A stretch of DNA of 26,956 nucleotides from an uncultured Clostridium sp. Its GTDB lineage: Bacteria; Bacillota; Clostridia; Lachnospirales; Lachnospiraceae. The position numbers and the translations under genes are program-made. Below the pieces are notes generated by a model. It was given only the letters and a program-made list of their open reading frames with translations. It searched no databases and was not told where the DNA came from. Each line of letters opens with the position of its first letter. The stretch's first letter is position 1. The DNA is taken from NCBI GenBank assembly GCA_900544905.1, contig UQXF01000037.1, forward strand, positions 1 through 26,956. The letters are read 5' to 3'. Below, piece after piece: positions 1 to 8,301 of this stretch.

Positions 1-33
1 TCGTCGGCAGCGTCAGATGTGTATAAGAGACAG
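1..33 (+). other. Illumina Nextera adapter (assembly contamination)
   Basis: The first 33 bases read as the standard Nextera Read 1 transposase adapter: a TCGTCGGCAGCGTC head followed by the 19-bp mosaic end AGATGTGTATAAGAGACAG. This is untrimmed library sequence at a contig end. Genomic sequence starts at about base 34. The identification is from memory of the adapter, but it fits over the whole length. Confidence 0.98.
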
Positions 34-220
34 TTAATAACGTTCTTAGATTTTAACCTATTTTCAGCAAGTAAATATATTCCAAACATCAGAAATGAAA
101 CTATATAATTTAGCATTGGTAATGTCAAGTTCAAGAAGTATTTTCTATGAGAATTTCCATCTTTCTATTGACATTACCTTAGAAGTGAAGTGTTACCAAT
201 CATTGACACCTATACAATTT
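34..220. other. Intergenic region downstream of the operon, with an inverted repeat
   Basis: No gene is visible here. GGTAATGTCAA at 118-128 is perfectly complementary to TTGACATTACC at 168-178, giving an 11-bp stem around a 39-base loop. An overlapping alternative pairs ATTGGTAA (115-122) with TTACCAAT (about 192-199). The loop is long and no T-tract follows on the minus strand, so this is not a convincing intrinsic terminator for the operon that ends at 221. It could be a remnant of a small repeat element. Confidence 0.4.
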
Positions 221-1024
221 TCAGCTTCCTGTTCCATTATATCTACTTGCACCAAACATCCAGATTCTGTATGATATATAGAAAAATATTACTGAAAATG
301 TAGGCACCATAATCGTAAGAAACGGTAAGTTATGCGGATTTAACACCACCATGCTCGGATAATATGCAACAAAAGCAATCGGAATTATAAAGGAAAAAAA
401 TATCTGAAAACCTTTATTAAATATATTAATGGGATATTTTGTATATTCTGTAAACTTGAATACCGTGACCATAACATACCCTGAATTATTCATCCAGAAA
501 CAGGTAGCCGCTGCAATATTCATAATACCAGCCATTACCAGAGAAGCTGCAACCCACATAACTATTAATGCTAGAATTCCCAATATAGTCACCGGATATT
601 CCAGATGTATCCATGCATAAACAAGTATTCCTACCCCCATCACAAACTCAACAATTCCCTTTAAATCAAATATTTCAGAAATATAATAGAAATATAAATT
701 AATAGGCCTAAAACAATATTTAATAAAATCTCCGGAATATACATAGTCTTTTAAGCTCCAGTTATTATCAAACAAACATTGTGTCGGTGTAAGTGCCATT
801 AGCGAAAATCCATATAAAAATAATATTTCATAATAATTCCAGCCATTAATATTGTCAAAATTTTTAAACATAATCCAAAAAGTTATAAAACCAGCTATAT
901 TTGTAAACAGCATCCCCATGGTGGATATGATAAAATCTGCCCGGTAGCTCAGTTTACTCTTTATATCCTGTGAAATAATTTTAAAATAAATAGCCAGATA
1001 AAATTTTATACTCTTTTTCTTCAT
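221..1024 (-). CDS. ABC-2 type transporter permease (second subunit)
   Basis: A membrane protein of 267 residues with about six hydrophobic segments and no catalytic motif. It is the last gene of the operon. Together with the upstream permease and ATPase it forms a three-gene exporter of the kind with two DUF990/ABC2_membrane_6-like permeases. I chose the ATG at 1024 because GGAGG lies seven bases upstream of it; an in-frame ATG at 1039 overlaps that ribosome binding site and the end of the previous gene. The most likely role is export of the cluster product across the cytoplasmic membrane, which may also give self-protection. The substrate is not readable from the sequence. Confidence 0.85.
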   Translation of the reverse strand: MKKKSIKFYLAIYFKIISQDIKSKLSYRADFIISTMGMLFTNIAGFITFWIMFKNFDNINGWNYYEILFLYGFSLMALTPTQCLFDNNWSLKDYVYSGDFIKYCFRPINLYFYYISEIFDLKGIVEFVMGVGILVYAWIHLEYPVTILGILALIVMWVAASLVMAGIMNIAAATCFWMNNSGYVMVTVFKFTEYTKYPINIFNKGFQIFFSFIIPIAFVAYYPSMVVLNPHNLPFLTIMVPTFSVIFFYISYRIWMFGASRYNGTGS

Positions 1025-1028
1025 TCTA

Positions 1029-1826
1029 TCAGCCTCCATTTATTGTTACATGTCTTAAGGAAAATTTCCAAAACCAAACTGCTCCACACAACAAGACAAT
1101 TAACCACAATATCTGTATCCCAAACATCTTTACATAACCATCTATACTAAGATTGTTATTAATAAGCATAGTAAGCGGTGTATTATAAACTGCCTGAAAC
1201 GGTAGCAATTCTACTATTTTTTTTATATTATCAGGAAAAAATGCCACCGGGATACTTGCACCAGATAAAACGGAAACAATAACCTCTTTCATAATATTAA
1301 TTCCCCACGAGGATTCCGTAAACAGACACAATGCTGCAACAAGCATATTAATACAATAATTAATAATAAATGCCAAAATCATAGCAAAGAAAAATAATAA
1401 TATATTTTTTCCAATGGGTATACCTCCGCCTGTGACAATATACACGATAACTACTGTAGGCAGAAATATAATAGCAAAATTTACAACAACCTCCCCTAAC
1501 TGCCCGAAAAACATATACAGACCAAATTTAATCGGTTTTATCAAATCAAGCACTATTTTCCCAGACCGTACCTGATTCCCCATATACCATACCAAAAAGA
1601 TTTCCATCATATTAAATAATGCCGTTGCCAAAACAAGATAAATCATTGTATCATTAAAAGCCATACCATTTACTATTTCCTTTCCAGATGATAGATAAAT
1701 TGCTTTCCAAAGGAAATAAATAATAATCAAATAAATGATGTTGCCAGCAAAGGTAACAATAAGACTTACCCGAAAGTTAAGCTTATCCATAATTCCAGTT
1801 CTTATTAAGGCAAGATACTTCTTCAT
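1029..1826 (-). CDS. ABC-2 type transporter permease (first subunit)
   Basis: A protein of 265 residues with a short basic cytoplasmic N-terminus (MKKYLALIRTGIMDKLNFR) and about six membrane segments, as in ABC-2 permeases of the DUF990 type. Its ATG shares one base with the TAA stop of the ATPase gene (TAATG), which predicts translational coupling and a fixed subunit ratio. It probably forms a heterodimeric channel with the next permease. It has no binding-protein partner, which favours export over import. Confidence 0.85.
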   Translation of the reverse strand: MKKYLALIRTGIMDKLNFRVSLIVTFAGNIIYLIIIYFLWKAIYLSSGKEIVNGMAFNDTMIYLVLATALFNMMEIFLVWYMGNQVRSGKIVLDLIKPIKFGLYMFFGQLGEVVVNFAIIFLPTVVIVYIVTGGGIPIGKNILLFFFAMILAFIINYCINMLVAALCLFTESSWGINIMKEVIVSVLSGASIPVAFFPDNIKKIVELLPFQAVYNTPLTMLINNNLSIDGYVKMFGIQILWLIVLLCGAVWFWKFSLRHVTINGG

Positions 1827-2869
1827 TATAAAATGGTACCCCCTTCATATATCTTTTTGATGACTTTTTCTGTAGATATTTCCTCCAGTTTGATATTATA
1901 AATATGATGTTTTCCCTGTATAAAATTCATAACTTCCATCAAGGAAACATCCTCTTCATTTATCAATATATCAATCCACTCTTCATCCACAGAGACAGTC
2001 ATGTCATTGCCTGAAAAATTCTCTTGTAATTCCTTTTCCAATTCCTCAGCCTGAGCCTTTAAGCTATCATAATCCAATTTACCTACATCTTTGCTAAAAC
2101 ATATTTTCATTATTCTGTACACGCCAAACATTTTATGAAGATTCTCTATATTATCATCATACAACTTTTTACCCTTGTCAATAATGACCGTTCGGTTACA
2201 TAAGGCATCTATGTCACCCATATCATGAGTAGTAAGAATAACGGTTGTAGCTTTTTGACTGTTAAGACCTTTTATAAGTTCCCGTATTTTGCTTTTCATT
2301 GAGACATCAAGACCAATCGTAGGTTCATCCAAATACACTACAGAAGGATTATGTAAAAAGGCTGCAAGGATATCACTCAATGTCCTTTGTCCAAGAGACA
2401 TTTGACGAACCGGCTTATCCCACAGATTTTTTATATCAATTAAAGACATATACAAATCAAGCATATCTTTATAGTCTTTATCCGAAACCTGATAAATTTC
2501 TTTCAATACCTTAAATGACTCCTTCAAAGGAAGCGACCACCAGAGCTGAGAACGCTGGCCAAATACCACCCCTATATTCTGAGCATTTTCAGTCCGGTTC
2601 TTATACGGTTCTTTCCCATTAACCAATATTTTTCCTAATGTAGGCTCTAAAATACCGGTCATCATCTTAATCGTCGTACTTTTCCCTGCACCATTTGGAC
2701 CAAGATAACCAACAATTTCTCCTTTTTTGATTTTCAAAGAAATATCATCTACCGCAGAAATATATCTATAATCTCTGGAAAATAAATCTTTAATACCTCC
2801 CACAATTCCCTCCCGTCTGTTCAATATCTTGAATACACGTGTCACATTCATCAACTCAATAATTTCCAT
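1826..2869 (-). CDS. ABC transporter ATP-binding protein (ABC-2 export system)
   Basis: A 347-residue ATPase. Walker A is GPNGAGKST at 57-65, the Q-loop region is VVFGQR near 101-106, the signature MSLGQ at 157-161 is slightly divergent, Walker B is VVYLDEP at 177-183 and the H-loop His is at 215. A C-terminal extension of about 100 residues follows, as in DrrA-like and DUF990-associated ATPases. The N-terminal insert before Walker A (about residues 15-38) is typical of ATPases paired with two ABC-2 permeases, also seen in polysaccharide exporters. It energises export of the operon's product and is followed by two permease genes with overlapping ends. Upstream is a 48-bp gap after the glycosyltransferase gene. 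Confidence 0.92.
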   Translation of the reverse strand: MEIIELMNVTRVFKILNRREGIVGGIKDLFSRDYRYISAVDDISLKIKKGEIVGYLGPNGAGKSTTIKMMTGILEPTLGKILVNGKEPYKNRTENAQNIGVVFGQRSQLWWSLPLKESFKVLKEIYQVSDKDYKDMLDLYMSLIDIKNLWDKPVRQMSLGQRTLSDILAAFLHNPSVVYLDEPTIGLDVSMKSKIRELIKGLNSQKATTVILTTHDMGDIDALCNRTVIIDKGKKLYDDNIENLHKMFGVYRIMKICFSKDVGKLDYDSLKAQAEELEKELQENFSGNDMTVSVDEEWIDILINEEDVSLMEVMNFIQGKHHIYNIKLEEISTEKVIKKIYEGGTIL

Positions 2870-2917
2870 ATTCTTCTCACTTTTCTTATAAATAAATTTA
2901 CTGCATATGCAAGTTTG

Positions 2918-4246
2918 TCAAATAACTCGTAAATAGGTTAACTCTGCATTTACACCAGTCTTCCATTTTTCTATTTTATATTTCTTTTTCATAATGCATA
3001 AAACATTTAGCAACTCGATTTCTTTTTCCTCCGACACACACATAACCACTTTTTCCCTCTCGTTTTTCAAACCAAATAAAATATAAACCTCTTTTCCAAC
3101 TCTGAATGCCTCCTTGAGTACATTCCATAATAAATCATTATGTAAAGCCACCCAGTAATCCCATATAACAACATACTCAAACTGCTGGTCACAAAAGGCG
3201 GTACAAGCTCCGATGGAATATACAAAATGCCCAGTATCCTTTTTTCCATATTCAAAATCATAATCAAGCAGAACTGTATTTTTATATTCGTGTTTTCCTA
3301 CGAAAGAACCCCCACCAAAAATAACACATTTATCTTTCGGTAAAGGCATATCCGGAATCTGTCCTGTGATTAACCGCTTTCTTGACCTCTTTTTCAGGTA
3401 ATCCAGATATTCATTATGTAAATACAACCTTCCACATAAATAGATTTCTGCGTCAATATTCTTATATTTATTGTAAAAATATTTTAAATTTTCGATATCA
3501 TGTCTGCCTTTTTCGCCTACATCCTCTTTGGAATCATGTGGTATGTGAACTGCAACAGCATTAGGATTATAATCAAAGGAAGCTCCCTCCTGCCTCAAAT
3601 GATATCCGAATTCCACATCTTCCATTCCCCAATTTTGAATTTGTTCATCAAATGCAATCTCCTTTAATCTTCCTTTTCGTTTCCACGACACATTACAAGT
3701 CCAAAAGTAATGCCATGGTGCCGGCATATTCCGGAATGTATTTTTAAAATACTGATACGTTGTCATTCTTCTATCTTCAAAACGCTCTATCTTCAAAATT
3801 TGCCGTACCGTTTCCTGCAAATCCTCATTATTAAAATATTGTTCAAATTCCTCGTCTCCCATACAGATTTCAAATGCTGCAATTCTTCCGATTACAACAT
3901 CAGGAGCATTTTCTATCTTATGCATGCTAAAGTGCTGTTTCAAAAAATCATCCTTTAAAACAACACCTGCATCAACAAAACAGACAACATCACCTAAAGC
4001 AGAATGGAGTGCACAATTTCTACACTCTGCTATTTTCACCCCGGTATGTTCATGGTAAATATATTGCAGGTTCTTTATCCTTTTCTTAAACTCTTTTATT
4101 AATTCTTTGGTATCATCCGTCGAACCATCATCTACCACAATAACTTCATAGTCAATATTATTCGTTATCTGCTGACAAATAGAAGTAAGCGTGTAATTCA
4201 AAAAATTCTTTCTGTTATACGTTAATATTAACAACGAAATATCCAT
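2918..4246 (-). CDS. Family 2 glycosyltransferase with extra C-terminal domain
   Basis: A GT-A glycosyltransferase. It opens with MDISLLILTYNR, followed by VVDDGS near residues 38-42, a metal-site region FVDAGV near 90 and a galactosyltransferase-type acceptor motif WGMEDVEFG at about 206-214. The last 140 or so residues form a separate domain with FGGGSF near 310-315 and a stretch reading like a Rossmann/methyltransferase fold (WNVLKEAFRVGKE). The SAM-binding motif is not convincing. I chose the ATG at 4246, just after AGGAGG, because GT2 proteins begin right at this strand; an in-frame ATG at 4276 would add ten atypical residues. It probably adds a sugar to the cluster product before export. 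Confidence 0.82.
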   Translation of the reverse strand: MDISLLILTYNRKNFLNYTLTSICQQITNNIDYEVIVVDDGSTDDTKELIKEFKKRIKNLQYIYHEHTGVKIAECRNCALHSALGDVVCFVDAGVVLKDDFLKQHFSMHKIENAPDVVIGRIAAFEICMGDEEFEQYFNNEDLQETVRQILKIERFEDRRMTTYQYFKNTFRNMPAPWHYFWTCNVSWKRKGRLKEIAFDEQIQNWGMEDVEFGYHLRQEGASFDYNPNAVAVHIPHDSKEDVGEKGRHDIENLKYFYNKYKNIDAEIYLCGRLYLHNEYLDYLKKRSRKRLITGQIPDMPLPKDKCVIFGGGSFVGKHEYKNTVLLDYDFEYGKKDTGHFVYSIGACTAFCDQQFEYVVIWDYWVALHNDLLWNVLKEAFRVGKEVYILFGLKNEREKVVMCVSEEKEIELLNVLCIMKKKYKIEKWKTGVNAELTYLRVI

Positions 4247-4284
4247 ACTGCCTCCTGCGATATTATTAAAAAACATATAAATCC

Positions 4285-5217
4285 TTATAGATAAGATTGT
4301 AATAAACTTGTATTCTCATATTTGCACCTGTTATAGCACATATTATTTTCCCACCATGGAATTGCAGAAATAATTTCCTTGCGGTCAAATTTTCCGGTTG
4401 CTACATACATCTGAACAGCTGTTTTATACATCTTTGTTATCTTTGCAACCTCTCCACAATCTGTTTCTCTTCCTATTATTTTTAAACTATCAATGCCTAA
4501 ATCATATAATTTGGGAATACTGCAGATTGCACAATCTGGACAGGCATCCAAAATATTTGCTATTTTTTTGTTTTTCATCTTGAACTTAGCACGACATGGC
4601 ACACCCACTCTGATTTTCTCACCATTATTATGACAAAAATTACACACACCTGCAAGGTTGGAGCAGCCATACCCAATAAAAATTTCAATTTCTAAATCTG
4701 TATACTTTTTAATTGCTTTTACCTCATTGAATGTCACCTGATCCGGAATACAAATTCTAAATACATCCAATTTCTTTAAAAAATCCACTGTCTCACAATT
4801 AAATCCGTTTAGATAACTTCCTGCAATAATTGGTGTTTTTATTCCCTTTTTCCTCAAAGCAATAAGATTGCCAATATCCGCTACAATCAATGCATCTGCT
4901 CCCAAATTGATTCCTCTCTTTACATATTCCAAAAACCCCTCTCTGTAAAAATCGCCAGTGCTATTTGTTACATGCTGACAATTCGCCGTAAAATCTACTG
5001 CTACATTTTTTGAATGTGCATATTCTACAATTCTTGCAAATTCTTCATCTCTCAGATTGGAATGAACTTCGTGGCTGGTAATCTGTGCTCTGGCAGAATA
5101 TGACATTCTGTTAAAATGGTTATCTTCTAAGCCCATATATATCTCATCCGCTCCCGCTTCAATCTGTTTTACCGCCGATTCATAGGAATTAACCGGTACT
5201 TTTAATTTCATAATCAT
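4285..5217 (-). CDS. U32 family protein, UbiU-like [4Fe-4S] subunit
   Basis: 310 residues with a U32 (peptidase U32/YhbU) TIM-barrel sequence: VPVNSYESAVKQIEAGADEIYMG at the start, GADALIVADIG near 106-116, then a cysteine-rich half. Cysteines at 185, 192, 208 and 232 (spacing x6, x15, x23) resemble the four Fe-S ligands of UbiU; further Cys lie at 195, 226 and 229. UbiU/UbiV-type proteins are not proteases: they carry out oxygen-independent hydroxylation, with prephenate as the oxygen donor in ubiquinone synthesis. The neighbouring upstream gene is the matching UbiV-like subunit, so a heterodimeric anaerobic hydroxylase for the pathway is plausible (inference). The ribosome binding site GGAGG is nine bases before the ATG. 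Confidence 0.8.
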   Translation of the reverse strand: MIMKLKVPVNSYESAVKQIEAGADEIYMGLEDNHFNRMSYSARAQITSHEVHSNLRDEEFARIVEYAHSKNVAVDFTANCQHVTNSTGDFYREGFLEYVKRGINLGADALIVADIGNLIALRKKGIKTPIIAGSYLNGFNCETVDFLKKLDVFRICIPDQVTFNEVKAIKKYTDLEIEIFIGYGCSNLAGVCNFCHNNGEKIRVGVPCRAKFKMKNKKIANILDACPDCAICSIPKLYDLGIDSLKIIGRETDCGEVAKITKMYKTAVQMYVATGKFDRKEIISAIPWWENNMCYNRCKYENTSLLQSYL

Positions 5218-5243
5218 CTGTATCTACCTCCCTCCAAAGCCTC

Positions 5244-6071
5244 TCACTCCGCATTCACAATTATTCCATCAAAGTAGTCACATGGTATGTCGTACGCCTT
5301 TCCATAAATCTGATTTCCACGTAAATATAAGGGATTTGGGAAATTAATATCATCCGCCTTTTTATAATATCCCGCTGCCTCCCATAATTCGTCTAATTCC
5401 AATTCCTCGGCATATTCACATTCTGTTCCACAACAATTCTGTTCTGGACTGCATCTCCTAATATAACAACTTCTTTGTGTTCCGTATAAAAAAGAGGCAT
5501 TATGAACATTTACCTTAAACCCTGCCCTTTGAATTTCTTTTAGGCTTTCTATCGTTCCTGCTGTAAGATTTACTTCAATTTCAGAAACATGATATTCTCT
5601 ATAAAATTCCATCTTTTCATCATCATAAAAACTAATCTGTGATACTACTTTTTGTATTTGTTCAGGTTCATTTTCATAAATCTTATGTCCCCATGGTGCA
5701 TAATCCAAACAAAACAGCAAGCTTCGTCCAAGACACATTTTACGGTCTTCATCAATTCTATTAATGTAACTCATTAATCCAAAATCATTTACAATAATAA
5801 CACTATCCTGAAAACATTCCTCTTTACAGATTCTTTTAATCACTTCTTTCATTTCATCCAGATGCTTTTCTGGCACAAAAGGAGTAATGACTCGTATTTC
5901 TCTTCCTGCTTTTTTCTGTTTTTTTACAAAATCCAGTAAATTCTTCTGTTGTATAACTTTAAAAAATTTAATAATACAACTCTCGTGACCGATACTAAAC
6001 GACTGAATATTATCATAATTTTTTTCTACATTGAATCCTAATCTATCAATTCTCATCTCATATGTACCCAC
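5244..6071 (-). CDS. U32-like protein, UbiV-like partner
   Basis: 275 residues. Cys32 (GHESC) corresponds to the N-terminal ligand of UbiV, and a cluster at Cys202, 207, 213, 214 and 218 matches its C-x12-C-x3-C ligand set with slightly different spacing. VIIVNDFGLM near 91-100 is a typical U32 barrel strand. The GTG start at 6071 overlaps the TAG stop of the upstream gene (TAGTG) and has AAGGAG ten bases upstream; an in-frame ATG at 6056 has only a weak site. Sequence identity to known families is low by eye, so the call rests on the cysteine layout plus the adjacent UbiU-like gene. It could instead be a distinct Fe-S protein. Confidence 0.62.
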   Translation of the reverse strand: MGTYEMRIDRLGFNVEKNYDNIQSFSIGHESCIIKFFKVIQQKNLLDFVKKQKKAGREIRVITPFVPEKHLDEMKEVIKRICKEECFQDSVIIVNDFGLMSYINRIDEDRKMCLGRSLLFCLDYAPWGHKIYENEPEQIQKVVSQISFYDDEKMEFYREYHVSEIEVNLTAGTIESLKEIQRAGFKVNVHNASFLYGTQRSCYIRRCSPEQNCCGTECEYAEELELDELWEAAGYYKKADDINFPNPLYLRGNQIYGKAYDIPCDYFDGIIVNAE

Positions 6072-7348
6072 TATAGAATCGCTCCTTTCAATATTTTTCT
6101 GACATTCTCCCTATCTTTTACTGCATCCAATCCCTCAACAAAATCCGGCCATATTTCTAATAAATCCAAATGCATATCAAATGATTTGGTTACGGTATCA
6201 TGTATTCTATTCTCTTCTCTCCTCAAATTCTCTGCCACCTCTCTATAAACGGGTTTTTTAAGTTTTAGGATAATATCTACAAAATCTTCAATTTTTTCTT
6301 TTCTAATTTTTGATAACTCCACATTGTTTATATTAATACTCTTAAAGTAAGACAGTATGTACTGATTGTATTTTTTACATTGTTCCATGTTTTCCAATTC
6401 ATAATCAATGGGCTGTAGCATTTTTACAAAACTTTTATATACCAGTTCCATATCTATCCACATTGCAACTCTTTCCCAATATGCCAATATATCTTTCTTC
6501 TGTTCCGTTCTTTCCTTTGTATGCTTATGCAATACTGTCCGTGTATGATAACCTACATTTAAACCAGTCTCATAGGCTGTTTCCAGCAAAAAATAATCTG
6601 TGGCAATTATATCTGCTGCCGGTGAACATGGAAGTGCACGGAATAGATCATAATAACCGATATTTCCACACTGTGGATAGGCCGCCGACTGATAATTCAC
6701 ATTATCTCCATCATATTGGCTGGTTTTAACAAACTCATCCTCAATGATAGTATCAAGAAAATCTGCGGGTACATTCATACATTGCATTAACGATTTAAAT
6801 AATGTAAAATCATTATTAACAACAATATCATCTATGTCAATTCCCCATTTTCCCCGATATCCACTTCCAATAATATAATTCGTTTTGCCTTTATGCTCTT
6901 TTCCTAAATATGACAACTCCATATCAATTGGATATAAAATTTTTCCATTTTCATTTATAATGTGCACATCCGAATCCCTCCGCATCATATATCTGCTATT
7001 TAGCAGGATAGCAAGAATGAATTCCCTGTTCAGTGTATTTCCATAATTAATCTCTCTTTTAGGTAGAAGACAGTTGAGACGTTTCTGGACATCTACAGAG
7101 AATGCTTGAAAAACCTGTTTTAATAATTCTGTAGTCTGCTGCCTGTCAAAATAGTAAAAAGGAATCTCATCATATTCTTCTGTAAGTTTTTTAACATAAT
7201 TTCGATTATCCTTTTCTGTACAATCATCTGTTACCACAAAAGAAATTGCTATTTTATACGTGTCTATAGCATGTTTTACTTCCTCACAAAAACTTCTAAA
7301 GTTCTCTCCCAAAGTCCGGTTTGTTGGAACAAAATACACATAATTCAT
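6071..7348 (-). CDS. Protein of unknown function, possibly glycosyltransferase-like (DUF6271-like)
   Basis: 425 residues. It begins MNYVYFVPTNRTLGENFRSF, followed by a strand-helix pattern (ISFVVTDDC) that looks like the nucleotide-binding start of a GT-A fold. An acidic motif GIDIDDIVVNND near residue 195 could hold a metal. I recall similar proteins (DUF6271) in biosynthetic clusters, but no catalytic assignment is firm. The start at 7348 is set by a perfect AAGGAGG nine bases upstream; the same bases contain the stop codon of the KAS III-like gene. A longer frame back to 7423 would overlap that gene. Located between the KAS III-like and U32 genes, it is probably a tailoring enzyme. Confidence 0.6.
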   Translation of the reverse strand: MNYVYFVPTNRTLGENFRSFCEEVKHAIDTYKIAISFVVTDDCTEKDNRNYVKKLTEEYDEIPFYYFDRQQTTELLKQVFQAFSVDVQKRLNCLLPKREINYGNTLNREFILAILLNSRYMMRRDSDVHIINENGKILYPIDMELSYLGKEHKGKTNYIIGSGYRGKWGIDIDDIVVNNDFTLFKSLMQCMNVPADFLDTIIEDEFVKTSQYDGDNVNYQSAAYPQCGNIGYYDLFRALPCSPAADIIATDYFLLETAYETGLNVGYHTRTVLHKHTKERTEQKKDILAYWERVAMWIDMELVYKSFVKMLQPIDYELENMEQCKKYNQYILSYFKSININNVELSKIRKEKIEDFVDIILKLKKPVYREVAENLRREENRIHDTVTKSFDMHLDLLEIWPDFVEGLDAVKDRENVRKILKGAIL

Positions 7349-7362
7349 CAATATCATCCTCC

Positions 7363-8301
7363 TTAATATTGCAGCAATGTACAACCTCTCGTGCCACCAA
7401 ATCCAGGATTCACAAGAATACAAATATCTCCACTTTGAATAAATCCATCCCTTATCCCCCTCAAATAATGAACAAATGAATCATTTGAATTTAAATGTCC
7501 TGTGCTATGTAAATACCGATCCAGAATCTGTTCCCTCGGAAATCTTGATATTACAGCAACACTATCCCATAACTGCACATTACAGGAATGAGGTACAATG
7601 TACTTAACATCCTTCAACGTAAGTCCTGCTTGTTTGGTACAAGTCTCCATGGCATTTCGTATATTAAGCGGATTTACTCTTCTAAATTCTGTCGTTACAT
7701 CTTCTGGAGTATATTCCCCTGCGTATCCAACAACATGACTATTACTATAAGAAGAAAGGATTTTTATCCCCGCCTTATTCTTTGTTATAAATGCACCCAG
7801 AACACTATCTCCCATGATTGTGTTAAAAAATATACGGTCGTCTGAACAATATACTTTATCTGCACCAATCAGTAAAACACCTTCACCTTCCTTTCCTTCT
7901 AATGCCATCAACAGATATTTTGCCACCTGTAATCCCATATGAAAAATTGCACAGGGTTGTCCAGATAATGCAAAATATGGTACCTTTTGAAAATCTTCAT
8001 CCTCCATTAAACATAGCTTAATAAAATCAACATTCTTCGGTGCTAAAAAGGGAATAGAGTGAACAAAAACAATATACCTTGCTCGTTTTCTTATATCAGG
8101 TACTTCTTCCTTTATTCTTTTTAATGCCTGATTAATATACGTAGTCAAAAGAGAGTCATTATCCATAGCAACAGAGTACACACCCGACTGTTTAATTCTA
8201 TCCGCCACAGTCTGCTCATAACCTGCCTCTTTTACTACTTCTTCTGTTGTTCTTGTTTTATTTGGTAAAATATATATCATTTTTTCTATAAACAACTCCA
8301 T
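7363..8301 (-). CDS. KAS III-fold ketosynthase/acyltransferase-like protein with Cys-His dyad
   Basis: 312 residues with thiolase-fold features of the FabH family. The nucleophile is in SGQPCAIFHMGL (Cys117), the GDS motif of MGDSVLGAFIT aligns with the conserved GDGA strand, the catalytic His is in IVPHSC (His238) and GFGG closes the C-terminal half. The FabH Asn position reads GHLNSND, so His replaces Asn or the Asn is shifted. Such variants often catalyse acyl transfer rather than decarboxylative condensation. The ATG at 8301 overlaps the upstream TGA (TGATG) and sits seven bases after GGAGG; a GTG three bases earlier is too close. It probably partners with the Cys-less homologue at 11704-12600. 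Confidence 0.82.
   Translation of the reverse strand: MELFIEKMIYILPNKTRTTEEVVKEAGYEQTVADRIKQSGVYSVAMDNDSLLTTYINQALKRIKEEVPDIRKRARYIVFVHSIPFLAPKNVDFIKLCLMEDEDFQKVPYFALSGQPCAIFHMGLQVAKYLLMALEGKEGEGVLLIGADKVYCSDDRIFFNTIMGDSVLGAFITKNKAGIKILSSYSNSHVVGYAGEYTPEDVTTEFRRVNPLNIRNAMETCTKQAGLTLKDVKYIVPHSCNVQLWDSVAVISRFPREQILDRYLHSTGHLNSNDSFVHYLRGIRDGFIQSGDICILVNPGFGGTRGCTLLQY

Noticed and set aside
4285..5217. Calling the U32 protein a collagenase-like protease
   Set aside because: The U32 peptidase label is historical; the cysteine layout and adjacent partner fit UbiU/UbiV-type Fe-S proteins better.
7363..8301. Housekeeping FabH of fatty acid synthesis
   Set aside because: There are no other fab genes, the Asn motif is altered (GHLNSND), and it lies inside a biosynthetic operon with a degenerate partner.
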